Source: Methylorubrum thiocyanatum
Lineage (GTDB): Bacteria > Pseudomonadota > Alphaproteobacteria > Rhizobiales > Beijerinckiaceae
NCBI GenBank assembly: GCA_014138645.1
Contig: JACJIB010000002.1
Coordinates: 496,001-560,000 of the forward strand
DNA length: 64,000 bases
Direction of reading: 5' to 3'
The notes beneath the pieces are model-generated. The model did no database searches and was not told the origin of the DNA. It saw only the letters and a program-made list of their open reading frames with translations. Shown piece by piece: positions 18,873 through 34,365 of the stretch. Position numbers and translations under genes: made by a program. The stretch's first letter is position 1, and each line of letters begins with the position of its first letter.

Positions 18873-19676
18873 TCATTCGCGCGGTACCCCAGTCTCCCGC
18901 ACCTCGGCGACGGGGGCCGTGCGGCCCGGCAGGCTCCAGTTCCACAGGGCTGCCGAGGGCAGCGGCAGCATCAGGAACCAGTGTTCCAGGGTGGCGAGCG
19001 CCGCGAGGGCTGCGAGAAGGCTCAGGCCCGTCGCCGTCTCTGGCATGGCCTCGGCCCCGAGCGCAGCGCAGGCGATCTGGACCGTCACGGCGGTGCCGAG
19101 CGTCACCGAGACCGGAAACAGCGGATTCATCGGCCGCCGGCTGAGGTAGCAGGCGAGATAGCCCAGATGCGGCGGCAGGAACTCGGCGTGGAGATTGCGC
19201 ACCCCGAGGAACAGGTTGAGCCGCGCCGAGGCGTTCATCAGCGCGAGCAGGGCGTAGGTCCACAGGGCCACCCGGTTCCCCTGCCCCCACGTCAGGCAGA
19301 GGATGGCGAGCCCCCCGACGAGGATCGCGAATTCGTGCCAGAGACTGGTGGCGAGCGCGGCGAGGAAGCGGTCGACCCCGCGCAGGTTCGGTGCGCAGGC
19401 GGCGGGCTTCGGGCCGGAGACGAAGCCCATATAGTAGCTCATCTCCTGCCAGCCCCAGACGATCACCGCCGCGGTGAAGCCGATATAGGCCCCCGTCTCG
19501 GTCTCGTCGTCCGCGACCGCGCCGATCGCCCAGAGCGCCGCCGCCAGCGCGGCGGTCGCCGCGACCATGCTGCGGGGATGCGTCGGCCGCGGCAGGTGCT
19601 GGAGCACCAGCACGAGCCCGGTGGCCGACCACCACAGCAGGACGGCGTAGAGCGCCGGGGCGGCGTAGGCGCCCAT
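18873..19676 (-). CDS. puhE: Photosynthetic complex assembly protein PuhE
   Basis: 267-aa polytopic membrane protein with about seven hydrophobic segments and the motif WGWQEMSYYMGFVSGP, characteristic of the PuhE family. PuhE influences reaction-centre assembly and bacteriochlorophyll levels in Rhodobacter; the mechanism is unclear. ATG start at 19676, only 1 bp beyond the acsF stop. The open frame extends upstream through acsF but has no protein character there. The gene order acsF-puhE-hemA matches other purple bacteria. Confidence 0.88.
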   Translation of the reverse strand: MGAYAAPALYAVLLWWSATGLVLVLQHLPRPTHPRSMVAATAALAAALWAIGAVADDETETGAYIGFTAAVIVWGWQEMSYYMGFVSGPKPAACAPNLRGVDRFLAALATSLWHEFAILVGGLAILCLTWGQGNRVALWTYALLALMNASARLNLFLGVRNLHAEFLPPHLGYLACYLSRRPMNPLFPVSVTLGTAVTVQIACAALGAEAMPETATGLSLLAALAALATLEHWFLMLPLPSAALWNWSLPGRTAPVAEVRETGVPRE

Positions 19677-19677
19677 G

Positions 19678-20772
19678 CTACCAGACCGGCCGCAGGCGGA
19701 TGTCGGCGGGCATGGCGTTCTGCTTGACCGGCAACAGGTAGAGCCGCGCGAAGGTCGCCGCCGCGACGAGGGCCTGCGCCCCGTGCTTGAAGCGGCCCGC
19801 GACACCGCCCTGCGCCTTGGCCGCGGCGATCTTGTCGGCGCAGACGAGCAGCCGGTCGAGGCCGGCCTTGAAGCGCGGATCGTCGAGATCGAGGGTGATC
19901 GGAAACGTCTGCTTCGAGATTTCGGAGGTGATCCGGAAGACCTTGAAGTCGTAGTCGGTCGGATCGACCCCGAGCGCCTTGTGGAAGGCTGGGCGGCAAT
20001 GGTCGCGGACATACATCGTCGCGAACACCGCCAGCAGGAAGAAGCGGATCCAGTAGCGGTTCACGCCCTCCGTCAACTTCGGATTGGCGCGCATCAGCAG
20101 CGCAAAGGCCTCGCCGTGGCGGAACTCGTCGTTGCACCACTTCTCGAACCATTTGAAGATCGGGTGGATGCGCCGCTCCGGATGCCGCTCCAGCTCGCGA
20201 AAAATGGTGATATAGCGCGCGTAGCCGATCTTCTCCGAGAGGTAGGTCGCGTAGAAGATGAACTTCGGCTTGAAGAAGGTGTACTTCTTCGTCTTCGTCA
20301 GAAAGCCGAGATCGACGGCGACGCCGAAATCCTTCAGCGTGTCGTTAATGAATCCGGCATGCCGAGCCTCATCGCGGCTCATGAAGCCGAACAGCTCCTT
20401 GATGTCCTTGTTCTTGGCGCGTTTCCGCATCTCCGCGTAGAGCACGCAGCCGGAGAACTCGGCGGTGATCGAGGAGACGAGGAAGTCGAGGAACTCTTTG
20501 CGCAGGTCCGGGTCCATCGCGGCGAGGTCGCAGTCGAACTCCTCGTTGCGCACGAAGTGGCGCTTGTTCGGGTCCGAGCGTAGCTCATCGATCAGGATGT
20601 CCCACTCGCGCCGCACCGGCTCGACATCGGTGCGGTCGAGCTCCTCGAAATCGGTGGTGTAGAAGCGCGGGCTCAGGAAGGTCGTCTGCTGCGCGCTCTT
20701 GGTCGATTCATTGAGCGGCTGGCGCGGGAACGGCACTCCCGCAGCGGCTTGGGGCTGGACGTTGGCGTTCAC
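19678..20772 (-). CDS. acsF: Mg-protoporphyrin IX monomethyl ester (oxidative) cyclase
   Basis: Oxygen-dependent diiron enzyme that builds the fifth (E) ring of bacteriochlorophyll. 364 aa from a GTG start at 20772, preceded by GGAGG. Diiron ligands are seen in [10 protein letters not shown] (Glu135, His138) and [10 protein letters not shown] (Glu216, His219), the EXXH pairs of the ferritin-like fold. Presence of acsF means the pigment can be made under air, fitting an aerobic anoxygenic phototroph. The start overlaps the preceding 98-aa gene by 4 bp (GTGA), so the two are coupled. Confidence 0.95.
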   Translation of the reverse strand: MNANVQPQAAAGVPFPRQPLNESTKSAQQTTFLSPRFYTTDFEELDRTDVEPVRREWDILIDELRSDPNKRHFVRNEEFDCDLAAMDPDLRKEFLDFLVSSITAEFSGCVLYAEMRKRAKNKDIKELFGFMSRDEARHAGFINDTLKDFGVAVDLGFLTKTKKYTFFKPKFIFYATYLSEKIGYARYITIFRELERHPERRIHPIFKWFEKWCNDEFRHGEAFALLMRANPKLTEGVNRYWIRFFLLAVFATMYVRDHCRPAFHKALGVDPTDYDFKVFRITSEISKQTFPITLDLDDPRFKAGLDRLLVCADKIAAAKAQGGVAGRFKHGAQALVAAATFARLYLLPVKQNAMPADIRLRPVW

Positions 20773-21065
20773 AGCTTCCTCCGTTCGGAAAAGCTCACCT
20801 CGTAGAGCTCGGTCAGCTCGAGATGGGCGATCAGCTTGGTCCAGGCGCGCTCCAGGCGGCCGGCGCGGGTCACGGTGGCGGTGCGGCGCACGGTGAGGCG
20901 CTCGCCGTAGGGGATCTCCGTCGGCGCGTCGTGGACCTGAACCTCGTCGCCGGGCTCGATCTCGAACCCGGCATCGAGCGTCACATGCGCGTGAAGGCTC
21001 TCCGGGGTCTGCTCGATCTCGACGGTGCAGGGCACCTCGACGACCGTCTTGCCGATCCAGGCCAT
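20769..21065 (-). CDS. Conserved photosynthesis-cluster protein, unknown function (98 aa)
   Basis: ATG at 21065 with an AAGGGGGG ribosome binding site 4-5 bases upstream. The soluble product ([20 protein letters not shown], ending FSERRKL) looks beta-rich, with [13 protein letters not shown] in the middle. A small frame in this position, between puhC and acsF, is known in other purple bacteria but has no established function in my knowledge. Overlap with the acsF start suggests it is made in step with the cyclase, so a role in cyclase function or assembly is possible. An upstream ATG at 21098 would add 11 residues. Confidence 0.75.
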   Translation of the reverse strand: MAWIGKTVVEVPCTVEIEQTPESLHAHVTLDAGFEIEPGDEVQVHDAPTEIPYGERLTVRRTATVTRAGRLERAWTKLIAHLELTELYEVSFSERRKL

Positions 21066-21094
21066 GTCCGCCCCCCTTATGTTCGCTGCGGCCA

Positions 21095-21565
21095 TCACCG
21101 CAGCTCCGTGCCGGGCAGCAGGCGGGCGAAGGCCTTCGCGTTCGAAGGGCCGAAGGCCAGCAGCGGCACGTGCCGCCCGGTGGCTCCATCCTCCAACGAC
21201 AACGTGCCGTTGTCGAATCGCGTGAGGGTGAAGGGCGGCTCGCGGCTCAGACCCTCCCTCTGCCGGGCCTGGGCGAGCCCGCGCAGGGTGCCGCGGATGA
21301 AACCGTCCTGTCCCGGCTCGATCCGGGCGACCAATGTCCCGTCGCCGGCCTCGCGCAGGTCGATGGCGCCGTCCGGCAGATCCTCCGCGTGGAAGGCCAG
21401 GGTTTGGACCGGCCGAGCCGTCTGTTCCTCCGGCTCCGCCTCCTGGCCGCGACCGAGGGCAACGGCAAGGAGTGCCACCGCCAGCAGACCGGCGACGGCG
21501 AGAAGTGCCGGCCGCTGAGATGGCGGCTTTTCCTGCGGTCGGCGGAAGTTCAGCTCGACGGGCAT
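21095..21565 (-). CDS. puhC: Photosynthetic complex assembly protein PuhC
   Basis: 156 aa. One N-terminal transmembrane helix (about residues 20-37, [19 protein letters not shown]) anchors a periplasmic domain with motifs [18 protein letters not shown] and [18 protein letters not shown] spacing. PuhC supports reaction-centre core complex organisation in purple bacteria. It lies 13 bp after puhB and upstream of the 98-aa gene in the puh operon. The assignment rests on membrane topology, sequence pattern and position. Confidence 0.87.
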   Translation of the reverse strand: MPVELNFRRPQEKPPSQRPALLAVAGLLAVALLAVALGRGQEAEPEEQTARPVQTLAFHAEDLPDGAIDLREAGDGTLVARIEPGQDGFIRGTLRGLAQARQREGLSREPPFTLTRFDNGTLSLEDGATGRHVPLLAFGPSNAKAFARLLPGTELR

Positions 21566-21578
21566 GATCGGCCCCTTC

Positions 21579-22262
21579 CTAGCGCGCCGCGGCGGGCGCG
21601 AGCCGGCCGGGGGCGGCGCCTGTGCGTCCGGTCAGGATCGCCGGTTCGCTGGCGCGGGCCGGCCTGTCGATGGTCCCCTTCACTTGCGCCGCGAGCGCTG
21701 GCGCGAGCAGGGCCGCGACGCTGCGAGCCTCGGGGATCGAGCGCAGCATCGGCTCCGGGCGGCTGACCCGCCAGGGCCGGGCATGCGGCCAGAGATGGAG
21801 GTAGGCCACCCGCTCCCCCGGCGGCAGACGCAGCGGGATGTCGCCGCTGCCGTCGGCGAAAAGGCGCAGATCCGCCGACACGATCTGCACCAGCGGCAGG
21901 TTGAGGGTGATCGGCAGGGCGATGCCGACATGCAGCACCATCCGTCGGTCGGTGAGGGTGTAGACCGTGGTGCGGTGGACGAGCCAAGCAAGGAAGGTCA
22001 GGAGGCCGAGCGCGCCGAGGCCGATCAGCAGGGTCGGGCCGGCGACGGCGAGCGCCTGCATCGGACCGCCGCTGGCCGCGGCGCCGAGGGCCAGCACCGT
22101 TGCGGTGGCGGCAAACCACAGCATGACAAGCCGGGCATGGAAGGCCCGCAACAATACGCCGGACAGGGTCGGGGCGCCGCGCCACAGGATCCGCTCTCCC
22201 GCCGGCAGCGGCCCGGGCATTCCCCGCAAGGTCCCTTCGGGCAGGAATTCCGACTCGCTCAT
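21579..22262 (-). CDS. puhB: Photosynthetic complex assembly protein PuhB
   Basis: 227 aa. Begins MSESEFLPEGTLRGMPGPLP, with the LPAGERILWRGAP segment typical of PuhB and bacterial PH-like proteins. Transmembrane helices follow (about 40-62 and 68-98), then a PH-like domain with YTLTDRRMVLHVGIALPI. PuhB assists reaction-centre assembly. The gene is 11 bp after puhA and 13 bp before puhC. Confidence 0.88.
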   Translation of the reverse strand: MSESEFLPEGTLRGMPGPLPAGERILWRGAPTLSGVLLRAFHARLVMLWFAATATVLALGAAASGGPMQALAVAGPTLLIGLGALGLLTFLAWLVHRTTVYTLTDRRMVLHVGIALPITLNLPLVQIVSADLRLFADGSGDIPLRLPPGERVAYLHLWPHARPWRVSRPEPMLRSIPEARSVAALLAPALAAQVKGTIDRPARASEPAILTGRTGAAPGRLAPAAAR

Positions 22263-22273
22263 GGGATCGGCCC

Positions 22274-23047
22274 TCAGAGAATGGGTTCTTGGCGGGCCGG
22301 CGAGGCGTAGAGCGTGCCGGCGCCGAAATACGACATGATCCGCTCCTCCTCGAGGAGGGTGACCGAGTCCGGATCCTTGATTCCGGGGATGTCGGCGAAC
22401 TGCGCCGCCAGCAGCGCCTCGGTCTTCACGGTGCGCGAGAAGCGGCCGGTGGTGCAGAAGGTCACCGGCATCAGCACCCGGCGTCCGCCGGCACCGAGTT
22501 CGACCTCGTAGTAGCGCACGAACGACTCGCCGCGATCGACCCAGAGATCGACGACCGTGCCGGCCACCTGCCGGTCGGCGCCGAGCACCGCCATGCCGAT
22601 AGGGTTCGGGCCGTCCTCGTGGACGACGAAGGCATCGGCGACGCGCAGCGGCACGATGCGGTACTGGTTGTCCCAGGTCCGATCGTGCTCATCGTGCCGA
22701 GGCACCCAGGAGCCGGGTCCGACGCCCGCCTGAAGCGACGTGTCGGTGCGGAAATAGGGTGCGCCGGGGAAGACCTCGCGGCGCCGGCTCGGCACGTTGG
22801 TGTCGTAGGCGATGTTGGTTTGCGGCGCATACATCGTGTGGCCGCTCGACAGGTGGAAGGCCTTCGGCGTCGGGATCAGGATCGGATCCGGGCTCTTGAG
22901 GCGGCCGGCGGCCTCGTTCTCCAGCGGGTAGCCCTCGCGGCGATCCTCGCGGCGGAGATAGAAGACGAGGCCCGCGAAGAAGATCCAGAACGCGTAGAGC
23001 GTCACCTGCGCGACGTCGATGTAACCGGTGATCTCGCCTCTGGGCAT
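22274..23047 (-). CDS. puhA: Photosynthetic reaction centre subunit H
   Basis: 257 aa, the right size for RC-H. The single N-terminal membrane helix (IDVAQVTLYAFWIFFAGLVF) is followed by YLRREDRREGYPLE. The cytoplasmic PRC-barrel domain contains IGMAVLGADRQVAGTVVDLW and a late acidic patch. H caps the L/M core and affects proton delivery to QB. L and M (puf) are not in the window. The gene lies 14 bp after lhaA, in the conserved order lhaA-puhA-puhB-puhC. Confidence 0.95.
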   Translation of the reverse strand: MPRGEITGYIDVAQVTLYAFWIFFAGLVFYLRREDRREGYPLENEAAGRLKSPDPILIPTPKAFHLSSGHTMYAPQTNIAYDTNVPSRRREVFPGAPYFRTDTSLQAGVGPGSWVPRHDEHDRTWDNQYRIVPLRVADAFVVHEDGPNPIGMAVLGADRQVAGTVVDLWVDRGESFVRYYEVELGAGGRRVLMPVTFCTTGRFSRTVKTEALLAAQFADIPGIKDPDSVTLLEEERIMSYFGAGTLYASPARQEPIL

Positions 23048-23061
23048 GGCAGGCCTCCCGA

Positions 23062-24507
23062 TCAGGTGGGACGGTTGACGAGGGGATGGAATGGGCCGGG
23101 CTGTCCCTCGTCCGGGCGGCCGGCCTCAGGGGTCTCGGCGCGCACGAGCGGTCCGATGGCGACGAGCGTCGCGAACAGGAGCGCGATCTCGACGTGGTAG
23201 ACGATGAGGTAGCCGATGGCGGGCTCGTTCATGCCTTCGCCGAGCGCGCCCGACTGGGCGACCGCTGCGCCGACATCGCGCAGGATGCCGCTCGCGGCGA
23301 TGGCCGTGCCGGCGGCGGTGGCCTGTGCCGCGCCCCAGGCACCGAGCGCGAGGCCTGTATCCTCCGGCCCGGCCTTGGCCATCGAGGCGGTCAGCGTGCC
23401 GTGCGCGAACAGGCCGCCGCCGATGCCGATCAGCGTGACGCCCGCGGCGAACAGCCGGGCGGAGGCGAGCGGCGCGGCGAAGATCACCGCTGAGAACGCG
23501 GCGATGCCGATCACCGTGCCCACCGCCGCCACGCGGTAGGGATCGCCGCCGCGGTTGAGCCAGCGCGCCGCCGCGATCAGTCCGAGCCCGCCGCCAGCCG
23601 CGAGCATCGCGGTGAGTGCCGTGGTCTGCGCGACCGTGAGGCCGAGGATCTGGCCGCCATAGGGTTCGAGCAGGATGTCCTGCATCGAGAACGCGGCGGT
23701 GCCGAGCGCGATCGCCGCGAGCCGCCGCCGCGCGGTGCCCTCCCTGGCATAGCCGCGCCAGGATTGCGAGAAACGCGGCCGCGGCTGCGCCCGGTCGGTA
23801 CGGTGCGGGTCGCGGGGCTCCTGCTTCCACAGGGCGATGCCGTTGAGCACGAGGGTGACGAGGGCCGCGCCCTGGATCACCTGGATCAGGCGGACCGCCG
23901 AGAAATGGGCGAGCGCCAGACCGAACAGCACGGCGCTGCCCATCATGCCGGCGAGCAGCATAGCGCAGAGCAGCGCGACCACCTTCGGCCGGGCATGGGC
24001 GGGGGCGAGATCGGTGGCGAGCGCCAGACCCACCGTCTGCGTCGTGTGAAGCCCGGCACCGACGAGCAGGAAGGCGAGCGCGGCGGCCGCATGGCCGACC
24101 CAGAGCGGGCCGGTGGTGTCGCCCGACAGGATCAGCAGGGCGAACGGCATGATCGCCAGCCCGCCGAACTGAAGCAGCGTGCCGAACCAGATATAGGGCA
24201 CGCGCCGCCAGCCCAGCACCGAGCGGTGCGTATCCGAGCGGAAGCCGACCAGCGCCCGCAAGGGTGCGAACAGCAGCGGCAGCGACAGCATCACCGCAAC
24301 GATCCAGGCCGGCACCGCAAGTTCGACGATCATGACCCGGTTGAGCGTGCCGATCAGCAGCACCGCGGCCATGCCGACGGTGACCTGGAACAGCGACAGC
24401 CGCATCAGCCGCCCGAGCGGCAGCTCCTTCGTCGCCGCGTCGGCGAAGGGAAGGATCGCCGGGCCGAGGCGCAGCAGCGCCTGGGTGATGGCAAGGCCGG
24501 ACCTCAT
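23062..24507 (-). CDS. lhaA: Light-harvesting 1 assembly protein LhaA (BCD-family MFS)
   Basis: 481 aa with about 12 transmembrane helices of the bacteriochlorophyll delivery (BCD)/PucC branch of the major facilitator superfamily. Diagnostic stretches are GTLNRVMIVELAVPAW, FRSDTHRSVLGWRRVPYIW and SMQDILLEPYGGQILGLTV. It is thought to feed pigment into LH1 during assembly. The start overlaps the bchM stop by 4 bp (24504-24507). A paralogue lies at 36833-38200 in the rightward block. Confidence 0.92.
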   Translation of the reverse strand: MRSGLAITQALLRLGPAILPFADAATKELPLGRLMRLSLFQVTVGMAAVLLIGTLNRVMIVELAVPAWIVAVMLSLPLLFAPLRALVGFRSDTHRSVLGWRRVPYIWFGTLLQFGGLAIMPFALLILSGDTTGPLWVGHAAAALAFLLVGAGLHTTQTVGLALATDLAPAHARPKVVALLCAMLLAGMMGSAVLFGLALAHFSAVRLIQVIQGAALVTLVLNGIALWKQEPRDPHRTDRAQPRPRFSQSWRGYAREGTARRRLAAIALGTAAFSMQDILLEPYGGQILGLTVAQTTALTAMLAAGGGLGLIAAARWLNRGGDPYRVAAVGTVIGIAAFSAVIFAAPLASARLFAAGVTLIGIGGGLFAHGTLTASMAKAGPEDTGLALGAWGAAQATAAGTAIAASGILRDVGAAVAQSGALGEGMNEPAIGYLIVYHVEIALLFATLVAIGPLVRAETPEAGRPDEGQPGPFHPLVNRPT

Positions 24508-25234
24508 CGCGACGCTGCGCCCGCCGTCGGAGGCGACGCCTGCTTGCGCAACTCGATGGCGTTCGAGAGATAGAACCCGCTATTGACCCGCCGTGTGCGG
24601 CCGATGGCGAAGCGCCCCAGCGCCGGCTCGCGCAAGATGCGGCGCCGCAGGCCGCCCTCCGTCACCGGCACGATCGCGGGCGCCCGGTCGGCTTTCGGAA
24701 ACAGCTTGCCGGCCGCGTGCATCAGCGTCAGCAGAGCTGTCCGCGGGGCGACCGTAAACAGAAGGCTGCCATCGGTGCGCAAGGAGAGTTCGGCGAGCGC
24801 CCGGACGATATCCGGCGCCTGGTAGTGGATCAGCGAATCCATCGCGACGACATGATCGAAGCGGCCGAGCCAGGGGTCGAGCATGTCGCCGACCCGGAAA
24901 TCCACGGAGCCGGGTCCCGGGATCGCCGGCAGGCGCTCGCGGGCCAGACCGATCAGCGTCGGCGAGACGTCGATCGCCACCACCTCGGCGCCGCGGCGCG
25001 CGGCCTCGACGGCGAGCGCGCCGGTGCCGCAGCCGGCGTCCAGCAGGCGCAGACCCGTCAGATCCTCCGGCAGCCAGCCGAGGAGGTTTGTGCGCATGGC
25101 GTCGCGCCCGGCCCGCACCGTGGCGCGGATCTTCGAGACCGGCGCGTCGGAGGTAAGACGCGACCACGCCTCGACCGCGGTGCGGTCGAAATAGGTCTCG
25201 AGTTGCGAGCGGCGGGTGAGATAGGGCGTGCTCA

Positions 25235-25235
<1 letters not shown>
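24504..25235 (-). CDS. bchM: Mg-protoporphyrin IX O-methyltransferase
   Basis: S-adenosylmethionine-dependent methylation of the C13 propionate of Mg-protoporphyrin IX, the step after BchH/BchD/BchI chelation. The 243-aa product has the Rossmann SAM motif LLDAGCGTGALAVEAARRGA near residue 70 and VAMDSLIHY further on, both typical of BchM. The ATG at 25233-25235 shares one base with the bchL stop. A TTG one codon earlier is less likely. The 3' end overlaps lhaA by 4 bp. Confidence 0.94.
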
Positions 25236-29827
<4,592 letters not shown>

Positions 29828-29853
<26 letters not shown>

Positions 29854-31420
29854 CGTAGAGGATCTCGAGGGTGATGAGCGGCAGGTGCCGCTCGCGGGCG
29901 AAGCGCTCGGTGTTGGCGCGGGCCTTGCCGCGCACGAAGAACGGGATCTTCTTCAGCTCCTTCTCGGCCTCGGGCGCCCATGGCGCGGTGCGAACCGCGT
30001 CGGCCCCCTGGACGGTGATGGCTGGAACGGGCGCCGGAGCGAGGGGGGGAGCCTCCGGCACCCGTTCCAAGGCGTCCGCTTTCCGGTTCGGCCCGTGGCC
30101 GAGATGAGACGGGGCGGCGCCATCGTGAAATTCGGGATCGTCGCGGAACATCCCGAGGAGATGCTCCTCCAGCCCCATCATCAGGGGGTGCACGAGCGTA
30201 TCGAACAGGACGTTGGCGCCCTCGAACCCCATCTGCGGCGAGTGGCGGGCGGGAAAATCCTGCACGTGGATCGGCGCCGAGATCACCGCGCAGGGGATGC
30301 CCAGCCGCTTGGCGATGTGGCGCTCCATCTGGGTGCCGAGCACCAGTTCGGGCGCCGCCGCCTGGATCGCGGCCTCGACGTCGAGGTAGTCGTCGGTGAT
30401 CGTCGCCTCGATGCCGTGGAGAGCGGCCTCCGCCCGGACCTCGCGGGCGAATTCGCGGATATAGGTGCCCAGCCCGACGAGCCGGAAGCCGAGTTCCTGC
30501 GTGGTCACCCGGGCAATGGCGAGGGCGTGGGTGGCGTCTCCGAAGACGAAGACGCGCTTGCCCGTGAGGTAGGTCGAGTCGACCGAGCGGGAGTACCAGG
30601 GCAGCCGCGACGCGACGTCGGCGAGGACAGGCGCGGGATCGACCTCGGCGAGCGCCGCAACGGCCTCGATAAAACGGCGGGTCGCCCCGACGCCGATCGG
30701 CACCACGTCGACGAGGGGTTGGCGGAACGTCTTTTCGAGGTACAGCGCGGCGCTGCGCGCCACCTCGGGATAAAGCACGAGGTTGAAGTCGGCCTCGCCG
30801 AGGCGGGTCAGATCGGCCGGACTGGCGCCGAGGGGCGCCACCACGTTCACCGCGATCCCGAGGCGGTCGAGGAGCCGGCGGATCTCGATCAGATCGTCGC
30901 GGTGGCGGAATCCCAGCGCGGTCGGGCCGAGGATGTTGCAGGACGGCCGGCGCGTCCCCTGCGGAGGCCGCTCCGCCGGGGCGCCGGCAAGGGCGCGCAC
31001 CAACCGATAGAAGGTCTCGGAGGCGCCCCAGTTCTCCTTCTTCTGGTAGGCCGGCAGCTCCAGCGGGATCACCGGGACCGGCAGGTCGAGCGCCCTGGCG
31101 AGACCGCCGGGATCGTCCTGGATCAGCTCCGCCGTACAGGAGGCGCCGACGATCATCGCCTGCGGCTGGAACCGCGCGTAGGCGGCGGCGACCGCGTCCT
31201 TGAAGATCGCCGCGGTGTCGCGGCCGAGATCCTGCGCCTGGAACGTCGTGTAGGTGACCGGCGGGCGCTCGGCGCGCCGCTCGATCATCGTGAACAGCAG
31301 GTCGGCATAGGTGTCGCCCTGCGGCGCGTGCAGCACGTAGTGCAGGCCCTCCATCGCGGTCGCGACCCGCATGGCCCCGATATGCGGCGGTCCCTCATAG
31401 GTCCAGACGGTGAGCTGCAC
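29828..31420 (-). CDS. bchB: Light-independent protochlorophyllide reductase subunit B
   Basis: Catalytic component, with BchN, that reduces the D ring of protochlorophyllide without light. 530 aa. The N-terminus [20 protein letters not shown] is the family's. The conserved active-site Asp lies in the [10 protein letters not shown] region, and [18 protein letters not shown] supplies a cluster cysteine. The C-terminal 50-residue domain ([17 protein letters not shown], ending AHFGR) is the small substrate-covering domain of BchB. Start 4 bp after the bchN stop. Confidence 0.96.
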
Positions 31421-31424
31421 GGTG

Positions 31425-33193
<1,769 letters not shown>

Positions 33194-33273
33194 GGCGTCC
33201 GCCCTCGCTCGCGTTCCAGTCCCATCCGTGCGGGACCTCGATTGACCCGAGCCTAGGCCTGGACGTCGGAAAG

Positions 33274-33291
33274 TGTCAATCCAGCTTGACG
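33274..33291. promoter_or_regulatory. Near-perfect PpsR/CrtJ-type box between bchF and aerR
   Basis: TGTCAA at 33274-33279 and TTGACG at 33286-33291 form an inverted repeat with a 6-base centre. It matches the TGT-N12-ACA consensus of PpsR/CrtJ except for the last base (ACG). On the complement strand the left arm reads TTGACA, with a weak TAGGCT-like -10 about 18 bp further toward bchF, so a repressor bound here would cover the bchF promoter. The right arm could be the -35 of a rightward promoter. The consensus is established for Rhodobacter; its use here is inferred from the ppsR gene nearby. Confidence 0.55.
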
Positions 33292-33450
33292 ATCAACAAG
33301 GATTACATTTCCCTCAGGTCAGAGAAGCGGCGGGGATTGCCAAACGTGAGAGTGAGCGTATCGTTGGCCTACACGCTTCCGTTGCTTCGGGCTCGTGCAG
33401 TGCAATAAAGTGCACTTAGCCGGCCGGTCTGCATCCTCAGGGAGACGCCC

Positions 33451-34338
33451 ATGGGTGAGTGGAGGCATTTCGGCGAGCGTCTGGAACTCCCTGCCCTGGC
33501 ACCGGACTGCGGCGTGGTAACGGAGGCGCCGGCGTGCTCGGCCTTCGAGCATCCGCGTGAGGGCGCGGGGATGCGCAGCCAGCTGGCCAGCGTGGTCGAG
33601 GCCGAGATCCTGCCCCGTCTCATGCTGGCGCACCGTCAGCGGCTGCAGCCGCGAGGGCTGGGATCGGCGCGCCGTCCAACCCCCGACGAGGTCCAGCGCC
33701 TCAGCGAATTGCTGCTGGCGCGCACGGACACCGATCTCGCCCTTCACCTCCTGCAGTTCCTCGATGAAGGGCTGACGCTTGAAGCGGTGCTGGTCGAACT
33801 CCTTGCGCCCGTGGCCCGGCATCTCGGCCATCTATGGGAGGAGGACGCCTGTGACTTCGTGGATGTGACCGTCGCCCTCGGGCGGCTCCAGGCCGCCACA
33901 CGCGATCTCTGCGCGCGCGTCGAGGACGAATCGGCCGATGCATCCGGGCGCAGCATCCTCCTGCTGCCGTGCCCGGGGGAGACCCACGTCTTCTGCCTGT
34001 CCCTGGTGGCGACCATTTTCCGCGAGTCGGGATGGGATGTGACGACGACCGGCGCCCATTCGAACCTCGACCCCGTCGAGCTGATCGGCGCGGAATGGTT
34101 CGATGTCCTCGGCCTGACCCTGGCCTGCGATGTCCTGGTCCCGGCCCTTCCGGAGGCGATCCGCGCCTTGCGCGCGGCTTCCCTCAATCCCAGGGTCAAG
34201 GTGCTGGTCGGCGGTCCCTATTTCGCCAGAAATCCGAACCAAGCGCGCCTCGTCGGCGCAGACGGCACCGCAGAAGATGGGCGGCTTGCACCGCTCATCG
34301 CTGAAAGCTTGCTTGAAATGCGGACGCGAGCCTGTTGA
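33451..34338 (+). CDS. aerR: B12-binding antirepressor/photoreceptor of the AerR/PpaA family
   Basis: 295 aa, with an AGGGAG ribosome binding site. Residues 85-160 form a helical four-helix-like domain ending in HLGHLWEEDACDFVDVTVAL, the region that covers the upper face of the corrin in light-sensing B12 proteins. Residues 165-285 form a Rossmann-like cobalamin-binding domain with PCPGETHVFCLSLVATIF (His179 at the GExH-type position) and VKVLVGGPYF. In Rhodobacter, AerR/PpaA binds cobalamin and modulates PpsR/CrtJ in response to light and oxygen. Here it sits 27 bp upstream of ppsR in the same direction. Confidence 0.87.
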   Translation: MGEWRHFGERLELPALAPDCGVVTEAPACSAFEHPREGAGMRSQLASVVEAEILPRLMLAHRQRLQPRGLGSARRPTPDEVQRLSELLLARTDTDLALHLLQFLDEGLTLEAVLVELLAPVARHLGHLWEEDACDFVDVTVALGRLQAATRDLCARVEDESADASGRSILLLPCPGETHVFCLSLVATIFRESGWDVTTTGAHSNLDPVELIGAEWFDVLGLTLACDVLVPALPEAIRALRAASLNPRVKVLVGGPYFARNPNQARLVGADGTAEDGRLAPLIAESLLEMRTRAC

Positions 34339-34365
34339 TAAGGGCGCTTTCCGCGCCATCACGAA

